A program made the position numbers and the translations under genes. Under the pieces are notes generated by a model. The model ran no database searches. It had not been told where the DNA came from and saw only the letters and a list, made by a program, of their open reading frames with translations. A DNA stretch of 64,000 nt, taken from Aquimarina sediminis. GTDB lineage: Bacteria > Bacteroidota > Bacteroidia > Flavobacteriales > Flavobacteriaceae. How positions within the stretch are numbered: position 1 is the first letter of the stretch; every line of letters starts with the position of its first letter. This document shows, in pieces, positions 24,914 through 33,208 of the stretch. The stretch covers positions 155,167 to 219,166 of the forward strand of contig NZ_POYJ01000010.1 of the NCBI RefSeq assembly GCF_002895435.1, given 5' to 3'.

Positions 24914-25888
24914 TTAATCCCAATCTAACAATCGCTTTTGTCCTTCAAGCTTTCGAATATCTGTTATGTCTTGAGACATTTCTATAACACCTCTATATTT
25001 TTTATCATGATCACGTATAGCGAAATATCTAATATGAATTATTCTTCCTCTATAATTAAACCAAAACTCGGCAACATCCTTGGTTCCTGCTCTAAATTCA
25101 TCTACAATACGTATTACCATATCCACACTTTTTGGTGGATGACAAAAACGTACTCCCCTACCAATTATACCTTTACTTCTGGGAAAAACACGATCATCTC
25201 CTCTATTGTAAAATATTACCTTATCATTTTCATCGACATAAGTAATATCAATAGGTAAGAATCGAAGTAAAAGATTTACCTGATCGGGTGTCATATACCC
25301 TTCATCATAATGAAAAGTATCTTGTAAAGAAAATGACAATTCTCGCTCTGTAAAATCTTCACTTGGATGAATGTACGTTTCTTCTTTAGGAGGATAAGGA
25401 GTTGGGGGCTCAGATAGCATCCATCCCATTTCTTCATCTCCCTCATAAAACTCTTTCCAGTCTTCTTCGGTTAGTATTTGCATGGCATTTGGAAACAGTC
25501 TCATATCCTCGATCATCAAAAGACGCTTTATCCCTTCAATTAAATACGGTAGGTTTTCTATGATTTTGGCAGTGTTTTTTTCAGAATTATGTGTATTTAA
25601 CAACCGTATTTGATCTCTTAAGTTATCATGAAAAGACCACATTCCCCGACTTGGACCATTCCATCCATGTTTTTCTAAATATGGAAATAATTGATTCTCT
25701 TTTCTGGCAAATCGCTTTTCTATTGTAACTAATTGATTGAAGATGTTGTAATATTTTTGAAAATCCTCGGCAATCTCTGCGTCAGATAATTCAAATAGTA
25801 TATCCTGAATCAGTTCACTCTCTTCATAATATACTTTTACAGGATGCCCTTCTGGTAGTTTCTCAACTACTGGTAAAAATGAATTCAT
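24914..25888 (-). CDS. hemerythrin-like/DUF438 plus PAS protein of the nor cluster
   Basis: 324 residues. The N-terminal helical half (YYEESELIQDILFEL, RFARKENQLFPYLEKHGW, GMWSFHDNLRDQI, MIEDMRLFPNA) has the layout of a hemerythrin/DUF438 bundle with some of the expected His/Glu metal ligands. The C-terminal third is a PAS domain (LLRFLPIDITYVDENDKVIFYN, GRGVRFCHPPKSVDMV, RGVIEMSQDITDIRKLEG). Such proteins may sense or bind O2 or NO through iron. No histidine-kinase domain or DNA-binding part is present. The gene starts 1 bp after the norD stop, so the two are coupled. Confidence 0.8.
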   Translation of the reverse strand: MNSFLPVVEKLPEGHPVKVYYEESELIQDILFELSDAEIAEDFQKYYNIFNQLVTIEKRFARKENQLFPYLEKHGWNGPSRGMWSFHDNLRDQIRLLNTHNSEKNTAKIIENLPYLIEGIKRLLMIEDMRLFPNAMQILTEEDWKEFYEGDEEMGWMLSEPPTPYPPKEETYIHPSEDFTERELSFSLQDTFHYDEGYMTPDQVNLLLRFLPIDITYVDENDKVIFYNRGDDRVFPRSKGIIGRGVRFCHPPKSVDMVIRIVDEFRAGTKDVAEFWFNYRGRIIHIRYFAIRDHDKKYRGVIEMSQDITDIRKLEGQKRLLDWD

Positions 25889-25889
25889 T

Positions 25890-27662
25890 TTAGTTTTTAT
25901 GTTTTATTTTTTCGTAGAGTTCTGCCAATGATTGCAGAAGCTCTATGGGCGTAGTAAGAATTTGATAATGATTTTGCCCAAACATTTGTGGTAAATAGTA
26001 TTTTGCCTGTGCTTCTATAGCCAGTGCATATGAGTTTATATGCCTTTGATTTAGTTCTCGAAGTGCTTGCTTTACATCATTAATCCCATATTTACCTTCA
26101 TATTTATCAAAATCATTAGGTTTCCCATCAGAAATAAGGATTACCCATTTATTTTTGGTATCTCTCTGGTCTAATAAAGTTCCAGAATGTCTAAGAGCTG
26201 CTCCAATACGAGTATACCCACATGGGGATACTGATCCAATTTTAAATTTGGCTTTACTCCAATCTTCATCAAATCCTTTTAATGTTATGTAGGTTGAATA
26301 GTTTCTGGTTTTAGAATAAAAACATTGTATAGAAAAATCAACATTGAATTCTTCTAAAATTTCTCCAAAAATAATAGACACTTGCTTTTCTACATCAATC
26401 ACCTTATTTCCTGCTGCATATCCATCACTAGATAAACTTACATCTAATAGAATCAGAATAGATAAGTCTTTTTCCTTTTTTCGTTTAGTTAGATAGATTT
26501 TATCAGAAGGGGTATGCCCAGAGCGTACATCAGTATATAAATCAGTAATCATATCCAAATCAAACTCCTCTCCTTGTACCTGTCTACGTTGTTGTTGGTA
26601 TTTATTGTTAACCGAAGCAAGCATTTTACGTAACCCCATTAAAGTAGAAGCATTTTTATTTAATGTTCTTTTGTAATATGCAACATCCGTTTCTAGCTGA
26701 TTTTTGGGATACACCTTACAAAAATCAGGTTTGTATACTCGTTTGGAAAAATCCCACTCATCATACGTTATATGATACCCTGAGGTATCGGTTTCAACAC
26801 TTTCTGAAATTGTGGAGTTTTCAATAAAATCGGCTTGATAAATAGAATGCGTAGGGTCATCTACCCTCACAGTATTTTTCATAGTAAGCTCATCCAATGC
26901 ATTGCCATGTTCTTCTAATTCATCATCGCCATCAAAGTCACGCCATCCACTTTCGTATTCTTCGGCAGTTTCTACCTTTTCAAAATTATGAGTAAGCACA
27001 TAATCTTCCTGAGCCTTTTTGTCTACTTCTAGATTTACCATTTCTTCTACGGCATTAGCTTTTAGAATGGTCTGTATTTCATCCTGAATTGCTTCTTGAG
27101 CTTTTTCTGAAAAGTTCTTTAATACCTTTTTTGATGGTATCGATATATCGTTACGCATCCACTTACCATAAATCAAGGTATAATCTACTTGTTTTTCTTT
27201 TGGTGTTATTTCTTCAAAGTGTGTTTTTAGTTTTTGATGTATTTTTTCTACAAAAGGGAATTGTTCCTGAGCATCGATCAAAATTTCATTAGCCATTTCT
27301 CTGGCTTTATTTTGAGCTTCTTCTATGGTGTATTCATCTGTAGGTACAAAATTAAACCCTAGTTTTTTTTGTACCGATAAGTATACGGTTCTAAACAAAT
27401 AGAACGATACATTATCATCTATAGTGGTAAATTCTGAAAAGTTAGCAGGTAAAAAGAAGTTATTGTTTTTGTATCCTCCCTCGCGTTCTGCTTCAAAAAT
27501 TTCTATAGCTTCGCCTGTTATAGCACGAGCCAAAATAGTAAGTCTAGGTTTTATATTGTCTAGTTTAACATCATGTTGATTCGTTTCCTCTGACTTCCTT
27601 TTTCTTCTTCTTTTAAGAAAATTAACGACTTTGCTATATAGATATTCATCAGGCTCAAACAT
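25890..27662 (-). CDS. norD: NorD-like VWA-domain activation protein
   Basis: 590 residues. The C-terminal 200 residues form a von Willebrand A domain with the metal site DVSLSSDG (DxSxS) and later ILISDGKPNDFDKYEG. The N-terminal part is charged and helical, as in NorD/CbbO. NorQ and NorD work as an AAA-ATPase and VWA pair that inserts the non-heme iron into nitric oxide reductase. It follows norQ by 13 bp and is followed directly by the DUF438/PAS gene. Confidence 0.88.
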   Translation of the reverse strand: MFEPDEYLYSKVVNFLKRRRKRKSEETNQHDVKLDNIKPRLTILARAITGEAIEIFEAEREGGYKNNNFFLPANFSEFTTIDDNVSFYLFRTVYLSVQKKLGFNFVPTDEYTIEEAQNKAREMANEILIDAQEQFPFVEKIHQKLKTHFEEITPKEKQVDYTLIYGKWMRNDISIPSKKVLKNFSEKAQEAIQDEIQTILKANAVEEMVNLEVDKKAQEDYVLTHNFEKVETAEEYESGWRDFDGDDELEEHGNALDELTMKNTVRVDDPTHSIYQADFIENSTISESVETDTSGYHITYDEWDFSKRVYKPDFCKVYPKNQLETDVAYYKRTLNKNASTLMGLRKMLASVNNKYQQQRRQVQGEEFDLDMITDLYTDVRSGHTPSDKIYLTKRKKEKDLSILILLDVSLSSDGYAAGNKVIDVEKQVSIIFGEILEEFNVDFSIQCFYSKTRNYSTYITLKGFDEDWSKAKFKIGSVSPCGYTRIGAALRHSGTLLDQRDTKNKWVILISDGKPNDFDKYEGKYGINDVKQALRELNQRHINSYALAIEAQAKYYLPQMFGQNHYQILTTPIELLQSLAELYEKIKHKN

Positions 27663-27675
27663 AGGGAGGAGGTAC

Positions 27676-28527
27676 TTATATCATTAAATCACATAAATCT
27701 GTCAATGCACTTGTTATTTCTTCATCATCGGTAAGAGGCTCTACTACAGCCACTTTAACCGAAAGACGTTTAGGCAATCCTGAGTGTATCAATTTTGCGG
27801 CATCGACCAATAATCGCGTAGAGACGGTTTCGGTCAATCCTAATTCGGTAAGATTCCTAATTTTATTCGCAATATTCACCAGTTTCTTTGCTAATTTTTC
27901 TTCGACCCCTGTTTCTTTCGAAATAATTTCTGATTCAACCTTAGAAGAAGGATATTGAAAGGATAAAGCTATAAATCGTTGTCTGGTTGATGGCTTTAAC
28001 TCTTTAAATCCTTTTTGATAACCTGGGTTAAAAGAGGCTACCATCATAAAATCCTGATGTGCTTTTATGGTTTCTCCCAACTTATCAATAAACAACTCTC
28101 TCCTGTGATCTGTTAATGCATGAATTGCTACAATAACATCTGGTCGGGCTTCTGCCACCTCATCCAGATAAATTATTGCGCCTTCTTTTACCGCTTTGGT
28201 AAGAGGACCATCTATCCATATTGTCTCTGCTCCTTTAATAATATAGCGACCTATCAAATCTGTAGATGAAGTTTCTTCATGACAAGAAATTGTAATTAAT
28301 TTTTTCCCTAATTGATGTGCTATATATTCTACAAATCGAGTTTTTCCAGTTCCTGTTGGACCTTTTAAGAGAATAGGAAGTTTATTATTGTATGCATGTT
28401 CAAAAACTTCTATTTCCTTTCCAATAGGCTTATAAAAAGGAGTATTAAGAATCGCTCCAATTGCATCTTTTGGGAGTTCTGTTTTTTTTCCATTCGCAGG
28501 AAAAGTATGCCCTAGTAAATCATCCAT
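27676..28527 (-). CDS. norQ: NorQ-like AAA+ ATPase
   Basis: 283 residues, MoxR/CbbQ/NorQ type. Walker A LLKGPTGTGKTRFVEY, Walker B IYLDEVAEARPDV, sensor 1 FMMVASFNPGYQKGFKEL and arginine-finger type STRQRFIAL. Provides the ATPase for NO reductase activation with NorD. The ATG is preceded by a 141-bp element with 14-bp inverted ends and by a start-less open frame whose stop lies 3 bp before this ATG. Confidence 0.9.
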   Translation of the reverse strand: MDDLLGHTFPANGKKTELPKDAIGAILNTPFYKPIGKEIEVFEHAYNNKLPILLKGPTGTGKTRFVEYIAHQLGKKLITISCHEETSSTDLIGRYIIKGAETIWIDGPLTKAVKEGAIIYLDEVAEARPDVIVAIHALTDHRRELFIDKLGETIKAHQDFMMVASFNPGYQKGFKELKPSTRQRFIALSFQYPSSKVESEIISKETGVEEKLAKKLVNIANKIRNLTELGLTETVSTRLLVDAAKLIHSGLPKRLSVKVAVVEPLTDDEEITSALTDLCDLMI

Positions 28528-28550
28528 AATTTATTTTTTTAGTACTGAAA

Positions 28551-28691
28551 AAGGTCTAAAAAGTGAGTATCTGTGACAATTGAAATCCACCAAACTATTA
28601 ACTATATCATTATCACTGTACTTTAATACTCCAACTACATTTCCTGAAGCAAAGACAAATGCAGGTACATATTAATTACTTTTTAGACCTT
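28551..28691. repeat. 141-bp element with 14-bp inverted ends between norB and norQ
   Basis: AAGGTCTAAAAAGT (28551-28564) is repeated exactly inverted at 28678-28691. On the minus strand the interior is open for 46 codons (reading VPAFVFASGNVVGVLKYSD and ending just before norQ) but has no start codon. No target-site duplication is visible. Options are a small MITE-like insertion, a pair of operator sites, or a long RNA stem. Confidence 0.6.
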
Positions 28692-28714
28692 CATTAAACA
28701 AACCACTAGTAATC

Positions 28715-30055
28715 TTAATCTTCTATAATTTCCATAGCTTCGTCATTAGGGCGACCGTGTTTTATAAAATCAATTATGTAGAGTATAATCCCTGTTGCAA
28801 ATAGGGCTGCACAAAGAATTAATACAACAAAATGTATACTGATTTCTTCTTGAACTGCCATAAATTCCATTTTAAACTTACGCTCCAGATATACTTGGGC
28901 AACTCCTGCAACTCCAAAAGCTACAGTCATCCCAACCATTCCTATATTTGATGTCCAAAATGAGGCTCTACCTCGAACGCTGTTGTATAATTTCCTCCCC
29001 GTTAAATTTGGTAAGGAATAGCTTATAATCGCAAATACAATCATTGCATACGCTCCCCAAAAAGCTAGGTGACCATGCATAGCGGTAACCAAAGTACCAT
29101 GAGTATAAAGGTTTGTTTGAGGTAAAGTATGTGCAAAACCCAATAATCCAGCTCCTACAAAAGATACAATCGCAGACCCTATGGTCCAGAATAATGCTAT
29201 TGTATTAGGATGTTTTTTCTCTCCTTTTCGGTACATGTTTACTGCAAATAGTGCCATTGCCAAAAATGCCAGAGGTTCTAATGCCGAAAATATTCCTCCT
29301 ACGATTAACCATATTTTATTAACTCCTATATAATAATAATGATGCCCCGTACCTAATACTCCTGATAAGAATGTTAATCCAACTATTACATAAAGCCATT
29401 TTTCTATCACCTCTCTATCCACTCCTGTAAGCTTGATCAAAAGGAAAGACAGAATACCTCCCATAATCAACTCCCATACACCTTCTACCCATAAATGTAC
29501 AACCCACCAGCGAAAGAATGAATCTGTTACTTGGCTATCAAACGGTAACATCCCTGGGAGATAGAGTAATGCCGCAAATAACAACCCCATAGAAAGTACT
29601 AATGATGTAGTCGTTCTTCGCTTTCCTTTGAAAAGTGTTACTAAAATTAACCCCAAAAACAGGAGCACATTGGCCACTACCAAAAAATCTAGTTGCCTTG
29701 GGATTTCTAAAAATTTACGCCCTTCCCACCAGTTAAAATGATATCCTATAATAGCCGTTACGCCTACTAGTGCAAGTGAAATTAGTTGTACATAGGCGAG
29801 CTTTACATTAACTAGTTCTCGCTGAGCTTCTTCTGGAATAATATAATATGCTGCTCCCATAAATCCTGATAATAACCAAACTACTAATAAATTAGTATGA
29901 ACAGCTCTAGCTGTATTAAAAGGAATAAAATCATGTAATCCATCTAGACCAATACGAGCGAATCCCATAATAAATCCATAAACGATTTGTAAAATTAGAA
30001 GTAGCATAGAGAGGGCAAAAAACCAATAGGCTACTTTTTGTGATTTATATTTCAT
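28715..30055 (-). CDS. norB: nitric oxide reductase subunit B (cNOR catalytic subunit)
   Basis: 446 residues, about 12 membrane helices. Reduces two NO to N2O at a heme b3/non-heme iron centre. Visible: HTNLLVVWLLSGFMGAAYYIIPEE (low-spin heme region), WVVHLWVEGVWELIMGG with the glutamates and His of the Fe-B site, TGHHYYYIG, and THGTLVTAMHGHLAFWGAYAM. It lacks the long N-terminal quinol-oxidising extension of qNOR, and norC is 24 bp upstream, so it is the cytochrome c-dependent type. Confidence 0.95.
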   Translation of the reverse strand: MKYKSQKVAYWFFALSMLLLILQIVYGFIMGFARIGLDGLHDFIPFNTARAVHTNLLVVWLLSGFMGAAYYIIPEEAQRELVNVKLAYVQLISLALVGVTAIIGYHFNWWEGRKFLEIPRQLDFLVVANVLLFLGLILVTLFKGKRRTTTSLVLSMGLLFAALLYLPGMLPFDSQVTDSFFRWWVVHLWVEGVWELIMGGILSFLLIKLTGVDREVIEKWLYVIVGLTFLSGVLGTGHHYYYIGVNKIWLIVGGIFSALEPLAFLAMALFAVNMYRKGEKKHPNTIALFWTIGSAIVSFVGAGLLGFAHTLPQTNLYTHGTLVTAMHGHLAFWGAYAMIVFAIISYSLPNLTGRKLYNSVRGRASFWTSNIGMVGMTVAFGVAGVAQVYLERKFKMEFMAVQEEISIHFVVLILCAALFATGIILYIIDFIKHGRPNDEAMEIIED

Positions 30056-30079
30056 AATTATGTATGCTTTTTAAGTTAA

Positions 30080-30514
30080 TTAGTTTTCGTCTTTCGCTAA
30101 TGGAGACACTACTGTATCAAAACCATTAAGGTCGATATCGTCTATCCAATCAAAAAAAGCTATTAAATCATCTGCTTCCTCTTTAGAAAAACCATAGGCA
30201 ACCATCTTTCTGCCATTTGGAGCCCAAGGCACAGGAGTCATTAAGACAGCTTTTACGTAGCCTTCTCCCCTTCGATCCAACACTTTGGTTAATTCTGGAG
30301 CGTAATAGCCTCCTTCTCCCAAAATTGTATGACACCCCATACAATTGTTTGTTTCCCATAGATGTTTACCACGAACCACTTGTTCTGTAATATTGGTATA
30401 GTTAGATTGATCTTGCTCCTCACTAAAGGAGTATATCGTTAATCCAATAAATGCCAGAAAAGTGACCAATGTTCCTCCCAAGAAGAAATTTCTCGCTTGT
30501 TTTTTAGATAACAT
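30080..30514 (-). CDS. norC: nitric oxide reductase subunit C (membrane cytochrome c)
   Basis: 144 residues. One N-terminal helix (ARNFFLGGTLVTFLAFIGLTIY) anchors a periplasmic cytochrome c with the heme motif CMGCH (Cys58, Cys61, His62) and a methionine ligand candidate in GRKMVAYGFS. Passes electrons to NorB. First gene of norC-norB; the promoter has a CRP/FNR-type palindrome and a TAnnTTTG box. Confidence 0.93.
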   Translation of the reverse strand: MLSKKQARNFFLGGTLVTFLAFIGLTIYSFSEEQDQSNYTNITEQVVRGKHLWETNNCMGCHTILGEGGYYAPELTKVLDRRGEGYVKAVLMTPVPWAPNGRKMVAYGFSKEEADDLIAFFDWIDDIDLNGFDTVVSPLAKDEN

Positions 30515-30529
30515 AGTTGTATTAGTTTT

Positions 30530-30553
30530 AATTAATCATAAAAAGACCTTTTT
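30530..30553 (-). promoter_or_regulatory. AAAAGGTCTTTT leader motif before norC
   Basis: On the minus strand AAAAGGTCTTTT, followed by TATGATTAATTAA, lies downstream of the predicted transcription start and about 30 nt before the norC ATG. The same 12-mer is in the nrdG leader, and a variant (AAGGTCTAAAAAGTAATTAAT) is before norQ. Possible repressor or RNA-level site; unverified. Confidence 0.4.
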
Positions 30554-30566
30554 ATCTTTATTTAAA

Positions 30567-30610
30567 CAAATATATAAGCACCACTTGCTATTATATATGA
30601 TTTAAATCAT
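30567..30610 (-). promoter_or_regulatory. CRP/FNR-type site and -7 box before norC
   Basis: On the minus strand TATATTTG (30574-30567) is a full TAnnTTTG -7 box. The perfect 14-bp palindrome ATGATTTAAATCAT (30597-30610), core TGAT-N4-ATCA, matches the FNR/DNR consensus apart from the outer base, and is centred exactly 33 bp upstream of the box centre. This suits activation from near -41. Confidence 0.8.
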
Positions 30611-30645
30611 GTTTTAGTTAATAATAGAGATTATTCTAAAGTAAT

Positions 30646-32526
30646 TTATCCTCTTTTTAAGATTTTGCCTTTTATATTAACATCTATTTGACCTCTTCCT
30701 TGCGCATTTATCAAATCTTTAATTCTTTTATTTGCCAAGGCATGTTTAGATTGATCAATATGATAATGCCTAAATTGATGTTCTTGTTGTCTTCCTGAAC
30801 TAAAACTAGATACTCTTTTTAAATATCCAATCACTCGAGTAGCGTAATCTATATTTTTTGATCCACACTTTGTACAGGTATGACTGGTTTTTTTATCAAT
30901 ATAGTCACACTCATTACATATGGTAATCCTAATATTAAAGCAAAAATAATTACATCCTGCATTTGCCGTAGCATGTATTAATTTTCTAAATCCTTCTTTA
31001 TTTGGTGTTTCTTCCAGATTAAGATGTAAGGCAGACCCTCCGTCCAGATATTGTATAATTTCCTTACCATGAAGTAGTATTTTATCTAATGTATTTGTTT
31101 GTATATCCTCTACTGCATAAAAATAGGAGTTATAGCAATCCCTAGGCACATATAATCCGTCTTCTTTATCCCATTTTGCATTTTTTACACCCAGGTTTTC
31201 TGCAGGAACAAATTCTGTATTGAACATACATCCATATTCTTGTTTCCCTTTCTTATTTTCTTCATAAATTGCTTTTAAATATTTATTTACGAAACTCTTA
31301 TACTTAGCATTATTTCCTACTTCGATACCCTTACTTTCTGCTGCTTCTACCATTCCATTGATTCCTACGGTTAGGAATTGTTTGTCTAAGGATATGAATC
31401 CAGCTTGATATACTGGTAATAGACCAGATGCATGATATTCTTCAATTAATTTTCTATAGGCTACCTGGTATTTGTGTATTTTTCTTACTTCTTCAATAAT
31501 GTTTGCTCCTTTTTGGACTAGGCGATTCATATTAAGAGTAATTACATTAATAGAACCAGTTGCTACACCTCCCGCCCCAAGTGAATAACTAAAGGTATTA
31601 TCACTAATTTCATTACGCAATCGACAACAAGATGCCAAACTATCTGCATTCTCAGATTGGTAGATAAAAAATGAATTACCCTCACTTAGTTCTTGCGCAC
31701 ACATTTCTGTAAATTCTGTATCTACAGGTTTACCATCTTTTACAAGCATTGCTGCTGTTACTACAGGAAATGTAAGTATCGCTTTGGTACGTTCTTCATT
31801 AAACCATTTCATAAAAAAAGTTTGTAATCTTTTTACGTTTTCCCATTGTGGTTTAGTCATATCCGGAAATACAAAATCGCCAAACATGCTTGTGAAATAC
31901 GCTTCATCATATAAAGAGATATTCCAAAATACGGATTGATACCCTCTAGCTGCCGCTGGTTGATTAATTGCGTATACTACATGTTGCAAATGGTTCGCTA
32001 TTAGTTTTTCATTGGTCTCTAGATAATTTACTCCGTAATCTTTGGTTGCAAAATGATCAAAGTACATCAGAAATTCTACTGTAGCCAGTGCTCCTGCAAA
32101 TTGGGAGCTTACTGCAAAAACGAGATTTACAAACTCTCCGCAAAAACTCTCTAAATGTTGCGGAGCTTTACTTTCTCCTCCTAATTTGGTAAGTCCGTCA
32201 AACAAAAACGGGTACATACTTATAGATACACAATAGGGCTTAAGTGAGGTTTCGTCATGCACATATATTTCATGTTCTTCTATCTGTCTGGTATATTCAT
32301 TGGCTAGATCTTCTCCAAAAAGCAGGGCTATTTTTCGTTTTACCAAAGCCCTGTTTACCTGAATATTGATATCCTTATTCAACTCTGCTTCCATTGTTGC
32401 AATATTTTTGGACGTTACATTGGCATTGGCATCAACTTTAGAACCGTCTGCTGCATTATTTGATTGTATGTAATCATCTATAAAATGAATTTTCTCCCTT
32501 ACTTGTTCCTCTGTTAATCGTATCAT
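30646..32526 (-). CDS. nrdD: anaerobic ribonucleoside-triphosphate reductase
   Basis: 626 residues. Glycyl-radical enzyme that makes deoxynucleotides without oxygen. Visible: ASCCRLRNEISDNTFSYSLG in the barrel, the zinc site CNECDYIDKKTSHTCTKCGS near the C-terminus, and the radical glycine in ATRVIGYLKRVS. No ATP-cone of the usual length is seen at the N-terminus. It follows nrdG by 5 bp. Together with nor genes and CRP/FNR sites nearby, it indicates growth under oxygen limitation. Confidence 0.93.
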   Translation of the reverse strand: MIRLTEEQVREKIHFIDDYIQSNNAADGSKVDANANVTSKNIATMEAELNKDINIQVNRALVKRKIALLFGEDLANEYTRQIEEHEIYVHDETSLKPYCVSISMYPFLFDGLTKLGGESKAPQHLESFCGEFVNLVFAVSSQFAGALATVEFLMYFDHFATKDYGVNYLETNEKLIANHLQHVVYAINQPAAARGYQSVFWNISLYDEAYFTSMFGDFVFPDMTKPQWENVKRLQTFFMKWFNEERTKAILTFPVVTAAMLVKDGKPVDTEFTEMCAQELSEGNSFFIYQSENADSLASCCRLRNEISDNTFSYSLGAGGVATGSINVITLNMNRLVQKGANIIEEVRKIHKYQVAYRKLIEEYHASGLLPVYQAGFISLDKQFLTVGINGMVEAAESKGIEVGNNAKYKSFVNKYLKAIYEENKKGKQEYGCMFNTEFVPAENLGVKNAKWDKEDGLYVPRDCYNSYFYAVEDIQTNTLDKILLHGKEIIQYLDGGSALHLNLEETPNKEGFRKLIHATANAGCNYFCFNIRITICNECDYIDKKTSHTCTKCGSKNIDYATRVIGYLKRVSSFSSGRQQEHQFRHYHIDQSKHALANKRIKDLINAQGRGQIDVNIKGKILKRG

Positions 32527-32531
32527 GTGTT

Positions 32532-32981
32532 TTAATTTTTAATGAATAGATAATTTTGTATTGTATTCGTTCTTACTTCTATAAACTTTTGATTGGTTTT
32601 TTCGTTTTCCAGCCCGCCTAATGATTGGTCCCATTTTCCGGTTTTGACCCATGTAAGGTGCGTTATCAATTCTCTGGAGACATGATCTTCACCTGTATAA
32701 AGGCAAGTTTTATAATTTCTCTTTTTTGATAATTTCAGTAGTGCTACTAATTCTTCTTTATGCCATTCACCTCCCATAAAAAGTACACATGTTGCCAGAT
32801 CAGCATATTGTTTGAGTATAGATTCGAACAAGGGTAGAGTAAGTAATGATCCACTGTTTTTTTTCCATAAAAAAGGAGAATGGCATCCTTTACACCTAAG
32901 TGTACATCCCGAAATAGAAAAACACAGGCTAATTTCTCCTGGAACCTCCTGAAAGACAACTTTAAAACTATGGTAATACAT
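32532..32981 (-). CDS. nrdG: anaerobic ribonucleotide reductase activating protein (radical SAM)
   Basis: 149 residues. SAM-cluster motif SGCTLRCKGCH gives Cys26, Cys30 and Cys33 (CxxxCxxC). FMGGEWHKEEL matches the glycine-rich SAM contact that follows. Generates the glycyl radical on NrdD. First gene of nrdG-nrdD. A weak, degenerate CRP/FNR-like site (TGATACTTAGTA, minus strand, 33034-33023) is upstream but does not meet the consensus. Confidence 0.92.
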   Translation of the reverse strand: MYYHSFKVVFQEVPGEISLCFSISGCTLRCKGCHSPFLWKKNSGSLLTLPLFESILKQYADLATCVLFMGGEWHKEELVALLKLSKKRNYKTCLYTGEDHVSRELITHLTWVKTGKWDQSLGGLENEKTNQKFIEVRTNTIQNYLFIKN

Positions 32982-32984
32982 AAA

Positions 32985-33008
32985 TTATTAACAATAAAAG
33001 ACCTTTTA
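32985..33008 (-). promoter_or_regulatory. AAAAGGTCTTTT leader motif before nrdG
   Basis: On the minus strand AAAAGGTCTTTT, followed by ATTGTTAATAATT, ends just before the nrdG ATG. Same 12-mer as in the norC leader, with a similar T/A-rich continuation. Confidence 0.4.
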
Positions 33009-33122
33009 ATCTTTTATAAAAATACTAAGTATCAGTTTTCCTTTAGAAAAATCAAAAATGAGTTATTAAATAGGTTATTAACAATCCTAAGAATGATCAG
33101 GATATAAATCCGTTTTCAATCA

Positions 33123-33158
33123 ATTCCCCAAAAGAGGAAAGTCCGTCTTTTAGGGAAT
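33123..33158 (-). terminator. hairpin after the TonB-receptor gene
   Basis: Arms ATTCCCCAAAAGA (33123-33135) and TCTTTTAGGGAAT (33146-33158) pair with one mismatch around a 10-nt loop, about 50 bp beyond the receptor stop codon. No clear U-run follows, so termination is likely but not certain. Confidence 0.5.
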
Positions 33159-33208
33159 CATTACTTACTTCTGCTTAAAAAAGAGTTATTTTATTTGACC
33201 TATCACAA

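Noticed and set aside
33023..33034. CRP/FNR site before nrdG
   Set aside because: TGATACTTAGTA has two mismatches in the second half-site, and the base pattern 33 bp downstream (TTTTATTG) is a poor -7 box.
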